This document shows, one piece after another, positions 60,455-64,000 of a stretch of DNA of 64,000 nt. Position numbers and translations under genes: made by a program. The notes under the pieces were generated by a model, which saw nothing but the letters and a program-made list of their open reading frames with translations, was not told where the DNA came from and ran no database searches. Location: NCBI RefSeq assembly GCF_025717005.1, contig NZ_JAOVZU010000005.1:1-64000 (forward strand). The letters are read 5' to 3'. How positions within the stretch are numbered: position 1 is the first letter of the stretch; each line of letters begins with the position of its first letter. The stretch comes from Actinotalea endophytica (GTDB lineage Bacteria; Actinomycetota; Actinomycetes; Actinomycetales; Cellulomonadaceae).

Positions 60455-61617
60455 ACGACGTCTTCCTCGACGACATCGTGCGGTCGGGTGAGCCCGACCC
60501 CGGTCGCCGTGGGTCGCGCCGTGACGGCCGGAAGGAACGCGATCGGCGGCGCCGGGCCCGCCGCCGCCGCAGTGTCTTCGCCGTGGTCATCGCGATGGTC
60601 CTGGTCGGTGGCGTCGGCTACGCCGTGGCGACCTACCTCCTCCCGCAGATCAGCTCCTTCACCAAGCCGGAGCCCGCCGCGGCGGACTATCCCGGACCGG
60701 GCCACGACTCGGTCGACGTGACGATCCCCGCAGGGGCGACCGGTGCGCAGATGGGGCAGATCCTGGTGGACAACGGGGTCGTGCAGTCCGTCCAGGCGTT
60801 CTCGGCGGCGTTCACGGCGAACCCGGACGCCGCGGGCATCCAGCCGGGGACCTATCGGCTCACCCTGGAGATCCCGGCCGCGGACGCCGTCACCCAGCTG
60901 CTCGACCCGGAGAAGCGTGTCCAGGTGCGGGTGACGGTTCCCGAGGGCTTCCGGGCAGATCAGGTCGTCGACCGGATCTCCGCCGTCGCGACGATCCCGG
61001 TGGAGGACGTCCAGGCGGCGATGGAGGACACCGAGGCCACGGGCCTGCCGGCGGAGGCCGGGGGCAGCTACGAGGGTTGGCTCTTCCCGGCTACGTACAC
61101 CTTCGAACCGGGCACGACCGCGACCGAGATGATCGCGACGATGGTCGCGAAGACGGTCTCCGTGCTCGACGAGAAGGGTGTCGCCGCGGAGGACCGCGAG
61201 CGGGTGCTGACCATCGCGTCCCTCGTGGTGCGTGAGGCGAAGTCGGCCGAGGACGCGCGCAAGATCGCCCGGGCGATCGACAACCGGCTCGAGATCGACA
61301 TGAAGCTCGACATCGACGCGTCGGTCGCCTACGGGCTGGGCAAGTCGGGTACCGAGCTGACCTACGACGACATCCACGTCACGGACACTCCCTACAACCT
61401 CTACCTGCACACAGGTCTCCCACCGACGCCCATCGCGTCGCCGGGGGAGGACGCGATCGATGCCGCCCTGAACCCGGCGGACGGTCCGTGGCTCTTCTGG
61501 GTGACGGTCAACCCGGAGACCGGCGAGACGCTCTTCGCCGAGACCTACGCCGAGCATCAGCAGAACGTCGACAAGCTCCGCCAATGGGAGGCGGAGAACT
61601 CCGGCAGCGACGGGTGA
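60451..61617 (+). CDS. mltG: Endolytic murein transglycosylase MltG
   Basis: A 388-residue membrane enzyme that cuts nascent glycan strands and so helps end chain growth. A basic N-terminus (RRRRARRRR) precedes one membrane helix (VFAVVIAMVLVGGVGYAV). The LysM-like and YceG catalytic parts follow: GWLFPATYTF, ASLVVREAKS with the catalytic glutamate at about E262, and SVAYGLG with LYLHTGLPPTPI. The GTG overlaps the ruvX stop by 4 nt, and aroE overlaps its stop by 4 nt. Confidence 0.93.
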   Translation: MNDVFLDDIVRSGEPDPGRRGSRRDGRKERDRRRRARRRRSVFAVVIAMVLVGGVGYAVATYLLPQISSFTKPEPAAADYPGPGHDSVDVTIPAGATGAQMGQILVDNGVVQSVQAFSAAFTANPDAAGIQPGTYRLTLEIPAADAVTQLLDPEKRVQVRVTVPEGFRADQVVDRISAVATIPVEDVQAAMEDTEATGLPAEAGGSYEGWLFPATYTFEPGTTATEMIATMVAKTVSVLDEKGVAAEDRERVLTIASLVVREAKSAEDARKIARAIDNRLEIDMKLDIDASVAYGLGKSGTELTYDDIHVTDTPYNLYLHTGLPPTPIASPGEDAIDAALNPADGPWLFWVTVNPETGETLFAETYAEHQQNVDKLRQWEAENSGSDG

Positions 61618-62558
61618 GCGCGGTGCACCGGGCGGCGGTGCTCGGGCACCCGATCGCCCACTCGCTGTCGCCGGTGCTGCACCGGGCGGCCTACACGGCT
61701 CTCGGCCTCGACGGGTGGCGCTACGACGCGATCGACACGACCGTGGAGCAACTGCCGGGCTTCCTCGACGGGCTCGACGGGACGTGGGCGGGCCTGAGCC
61801 TGACCATGCCGCTGAAGGTCAGCGTGCGCGACCTCGTCGACCATGTGGAGCCGCTCGCGGACGTCGTCGGGGCGATCAACACGGTCCTGGTGCAGCCGGG
61901 ACCGCGTCTGACGCTCGTCGGTGCGAACACGGACGTGCACGGCATCGTGGCCGCGTTGCAGGAAGGCGGGATCCGGCCCGGCGGCCGAACGGTCGGGCGG
62001 GCCGTCGTGCTCGGCGGCGGCGCGACCGCGGCGTCCGCTCTCGCGGCGCTCGCGCAGCTGGGCCAGGCAGAGGCCGACGTCCTGGTGCGGTCGGTCGCCC
62101 GGGCCGGGGGCATGATCCGGGCGGCGCACCGGATGGGTGTCAGCCCGCGTACCGCGGCGCTCGGCGATCCGGACGCGGCGGTCGGCCGGTGGGTCGCCGC
62201 CGACACCGTGGTGTCGACACTGCCGCCGCATGCGGCCGACCCGATGGCGGAGGCGCTGGTTCGTCGCGGCGAGCCGGTGTCCGGCGTGCTGCTGGACTGC
62301 GCGTACGACCCTCGGGTGACCGCCCTGGGTGCGGCGTGGCGCTCGCTCGGCGGGACCGTGGTGGCCGGTGAGCGCATGCTGCTGCACCAGGCCACCGAGC
62401 AGGTGCGGCTGATGACGGGCCGTGCGGCGCCGGTCGAGGCCATGGCTGCCGCGCTGGACGGGGCGCTCGGTGCGGCGCCTGCCGGACCCCGCTCGCCGGA
62501 CCGCGGTGTCCACGCTGTGTCGGACGCACGGACCACCCAGATCGATCACCTACCCTGA
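61614..62558 (+). CDS. aroE: Shikimate dehydrogenase
   Basis: A 314-residue enzyme reducing 3-dehydroshikimate to shikimate in aromatic amino acid synthesis. The substrate site has GHPIAHSLSPVLH, the catalytic lysine K68 in SLTMPLKVSV and D107 in GANTDVHG. The cofactor loop is GGGATAASALAAL, a slightly altered GxGG pattern. The last ~30 residues are extra. The GTG overlaps mltG by 4 nt. The other aro genes that usually follow are not in the window; a LytR-family gene comes next. Confidence 0.9.
   Translation: MSAVHRAAVLGHPIAHSLSPVLHRAAYTALGLDGWRYDAIDTTVEQLPGFLDGLDGTWAGLSLTMPLKVSVRDLVDHVEPLADVVGAINTVLVQPGPRLTLVGANTDVHGIVAALQEGGIRPGGRTVGRAVVLGGGATAASALAALAQLGQAEADVLVRSVARAGGMIRAAHRMGVSPRTAALGDPDAAVGRWVAADTVVSTLPPHAADPMAEALVRRGEPVSGVLLDCAYDPRVTALGAAWRSLGGTVVAGERMLLHQATEQVRLMTGRAAPVEAMAAALDGALGAAPAGPRSPDRGVHAVSDARTTQIDHLP
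62551..62556 (+). promoter_or_regulatory. -10 box for leaderless LytR-family gene
   Basis: TACCCT ends 6 nt before the GTG at 62563 and overlaps the last codons of aroE. Confidence 0.35.
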
Positions 62559-62562
62559 TCCG

Positions 62563-63879
62563 GTGCACGATCAGGACGAACCGGGCGACCCGGCACCGAC
62601 ACCCGCGGGAGACTCCGAGCCCGCGGGTGCACCGGAACCCGCCGACGCGCCCGAGCCCGCTGGTGCGCCGGAGCCCGGCGAGGCGGCCGAGCCCGCTGGT
62701 GCGCCGGAGCCCGGCGAGGCGGCCGAAGGCCACCCCCTGGACACGGTCGCCGGCGAGGCGGCCGAAGGCCACCCCCTGGACACGGTCACCGGCGAGGCAC
62801 CCCACCCGCGACGGCGTCGGCGGTGGGTGGCCGTCCTCGCACTGTCGATCGCGGCGGTCCTGGTGGTGGGCGGCGGTGCGGTCGCGTGGTACGGCTGGCG
62901 GCTGAACTCGAACGTCGAGCGCATCCCCGACCCCTTCGCAGGCCTGACCGACCGGCCCGAGTCGCCGACCGCGGTGCCGGTGCCCGCGGGCGACGGTTCC
63001 GACCCCGAGGAGACCGTGCTGCGGGCGCCGATGAACGTCCTCGTCCTCGGTTCGGACAGCCGGATCTCCGCGGGCGACCCGTCCGACTGGGAGGCCGGCG
63101 CGCAGCGCACGGACACGATCATGCTCGTGCACCTGCCGGCCGACGCGTCCTCGGCGTACGTCATGTCGATCCCGCGCGACTCGTGGGTGCCGATCCCGGG
63201 GTACGGCACGGCCAAGATCAACGCGGCGTACTCCTACGGCGGTCCGACGCTGCTGATCCAGACCATCGAGGACCTGACCGGCGTCCGCATCGACCACTTC
63301 GCAGTGACGGACTTCGAGTCGTTCGTGTCCATCACCGACTCGCTCGGTGGGGTGACGCTGAACCTCGCCGAACCGCTGTACGGGCGCGCCGACATGGGGA
63401 CGAAGGGGGAGCTGCTGGCCCCTGCCGGCGAACAGCTGCTGGACGGCTCGGAAGCGCTGACCTGGGTCCGCGAGCGCTACTCGCTGACCCGTGGTGACTT
63501 CGACCGGGTGCAGCGCCAGCAGGCCTGGATGCGCGCGATCCTGTCGCAGGTGACCTCGAAGGGGATCCTGGAGAACCCGGCGCGGACGCTGGCGTTCCTG
63601 GACACGGTGAGCCAGGCGGTCGCGGTCGACGACGGCGTGGACCTGGCCGTCATGCAGGACATGGTCGGCCGGGTCCGCAACCTGCGCAGCGGTGACGTGC
63701 ACTTCCTCACCGTGCCGATCTCCGGGACCGGCTGGAGCCCGGACGGCAAGCAGAGCATCGTCCGCCTCAACCAGAGCGCGTTCGACGAGCTGATGGCCGC
63801 CGTGGTCGCGGACGACGTCGACGGCTATCTCGCGGCGCACGCGGACGACGTGGACCAGCTGGGCGCTGTCGCGCCCTGA
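62563..63879 (+). CDS. LytR-CpsA-Psr family cell-wall glycopolymer ligase
   Basis: A 438-residue membrane enzyme attaching polymers to peptidoglycan. The first ~80 residues are cytoplasmic Pro/Ala/Glu/Gly repeats; then RRRRR and one membrane helix (about 88-110); then the LCP domain with LVLGSDSR, MSIPRDSWVPIPG, KINAAYSYGGP, DSLGGVTLNLAEP and the Arg-rich RGDFDRVQRQQAW. These hold the acidic and arginine residues that bind the pyrophosphate of the lipid donor. The GTG at 62563 lies 4 nt after aroE. Confidence 0.9.
   Translation: MHDQDEPGDPAPTPAGDSEPAGAPEPADAPEPAGAPEPGEAAEPAGAPEPGEAAEGHPLDTVAGEAAEGHPLDTVTGEAPHPRRRRRWVAVLALSIAAVLVVGGGAVAWYGWRLNSNVERIPDPFAGLTDRPESPTAVPVPAGDGSDPEETVLRAPMNVLVLGSDSRISAGDPSDWEAGAQRTDTIMLVHLPADASSAYVMSIPRDSWVPIPGYGTAKINAAYSYGGPTLLIQTIEDLTGVRIDHFAVTDFESFVSITDSLGGVTLNLAEPLYGRADMGTKGELLAPAGEQLLDGSEALTWVRERYSLTRGDFDRVQRQQAWMRAILSQVTSKGILENPARTLAFLDTVSQAVAVDDGVDLAVMQDMVGRVRNLRSGDVHFLTVPISGTGWSPDGKQSIVRLNQSAFDELMAAVVADDVDGYLAAHADDVDQLGAVAP
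62631..62790 (+). repeat. In-frame tandem repeats in the LCP gene
   Basis: Two kinds of direct repeat occur: a 36-bp GCC-rich unit encoding an Ala/Gly/Glu/Pro peptide, and a unit encoding EAAEGHPLDTV, present twice with almost no differences. They lie in the cytoplasmic tail before the membrane helix. Confidence 0.7.
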
Positions 63880-64000
63880 CCTGCCGGGTCCCTCGCAGGG
63901 CTCCACGGGGACGGCCCGGTCTCGGCCGGTTGTTGGCCCGATCGGGCTACAGCACGGCCGGGTCCGTGCCGATAGGTCGGTCAGGCGTATGCCGGCCGAC
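63880..64000. other. Unassigned right edge
   Basis: The last 121 bases hold no recognisable gene on either strand; a minus-strand gene could end here but too little is visible. Confidence 0.5.

Overview
The window is about 64 kb of very GC-rich chromosome from an actinobacterium. GTG starts are common, many start codons overlap the previous stop by 4 nt, -10 boxes are of the TANNNT type, and several transcripts look leaderless. The gene content (phosphatidylinositol phosphate synthase, PimA-type mannosyltransferase, SsgA-like protein, WXG100/EccC proteins) and the housekeeping gene order suggest Micrococcales, perhaps near Cellulomonas. The genus is inference; nothing in the window fixes it.

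Region 1 (1-3041) is accessory DNA. It holds the tail of an IS3-type transposase, then a small island bounded by a truncated 3' copy of tRNA-Val (132-188) and the intact tRNA-Val(GAC) (2762-2836). Inside are an unrecognised protein and a tetratricopeptide-repeat protein; two 51-bp direct repeats flank the latter. The tRNA genes Gly, Cys and Val follow on the minus strand.

Region 2 (3145-30122) is housekeeping: pabB-pabC (4-aminobenzoate), an SsgA-like regulator, tRNA-Val(CAC), then thrS-HIT-pgsA-acyltransferase-pimA (start of phosphatidylinositol mannoside synthesis), pdxS-nudix-aminotransferase-pdxT (pyridoxal phosphate), a YebC regulator, ruvC-ruvA-ruvB, yajC-secD-secF, apt, a bifunctional (p)ppGpp enzyme, a DUF349 protein and a cyclophilin on the minus strand, a metallo-beta-lactamase-fold hydrolase and hisS. 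From memory this order closely follows the Mycobacterium tuberculosis block thrS to hisS.

Region 3 (30150-48660) is the most interesting part. A Tad/Flp pilus operon (cpaB, tadZ, tadA, tadB, tadC, pilin, two TadE-like, one TadG-like) runs into a large membrane protein with LysM and transcription-activator-like domains, then a WXG100 protein, a three-domain EccC/EssC-type FtsK ATPase, a lipoprotein and a secreted protein. A second unit holds a small W-containing helical protein, a large 705-residue protein and another lipoprotein. Together they look like a composite surface/secretion locus joining a type IV-type pilus to a minimal type VII secretion core, inserted between hisS and aspS.

Region 4 (48711-63879) returns to housekeeping: aspS, a GNAT acetyltransferase, an MMPL transporter with a small membrane protein on the minus strand, rarA, rpsD, two small membrane-associated proteins, alaS-ruvX-mltG-aroE, and a LytR-CpsA-Psr ligase. 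The last 120 bases hold nothing I can identify.
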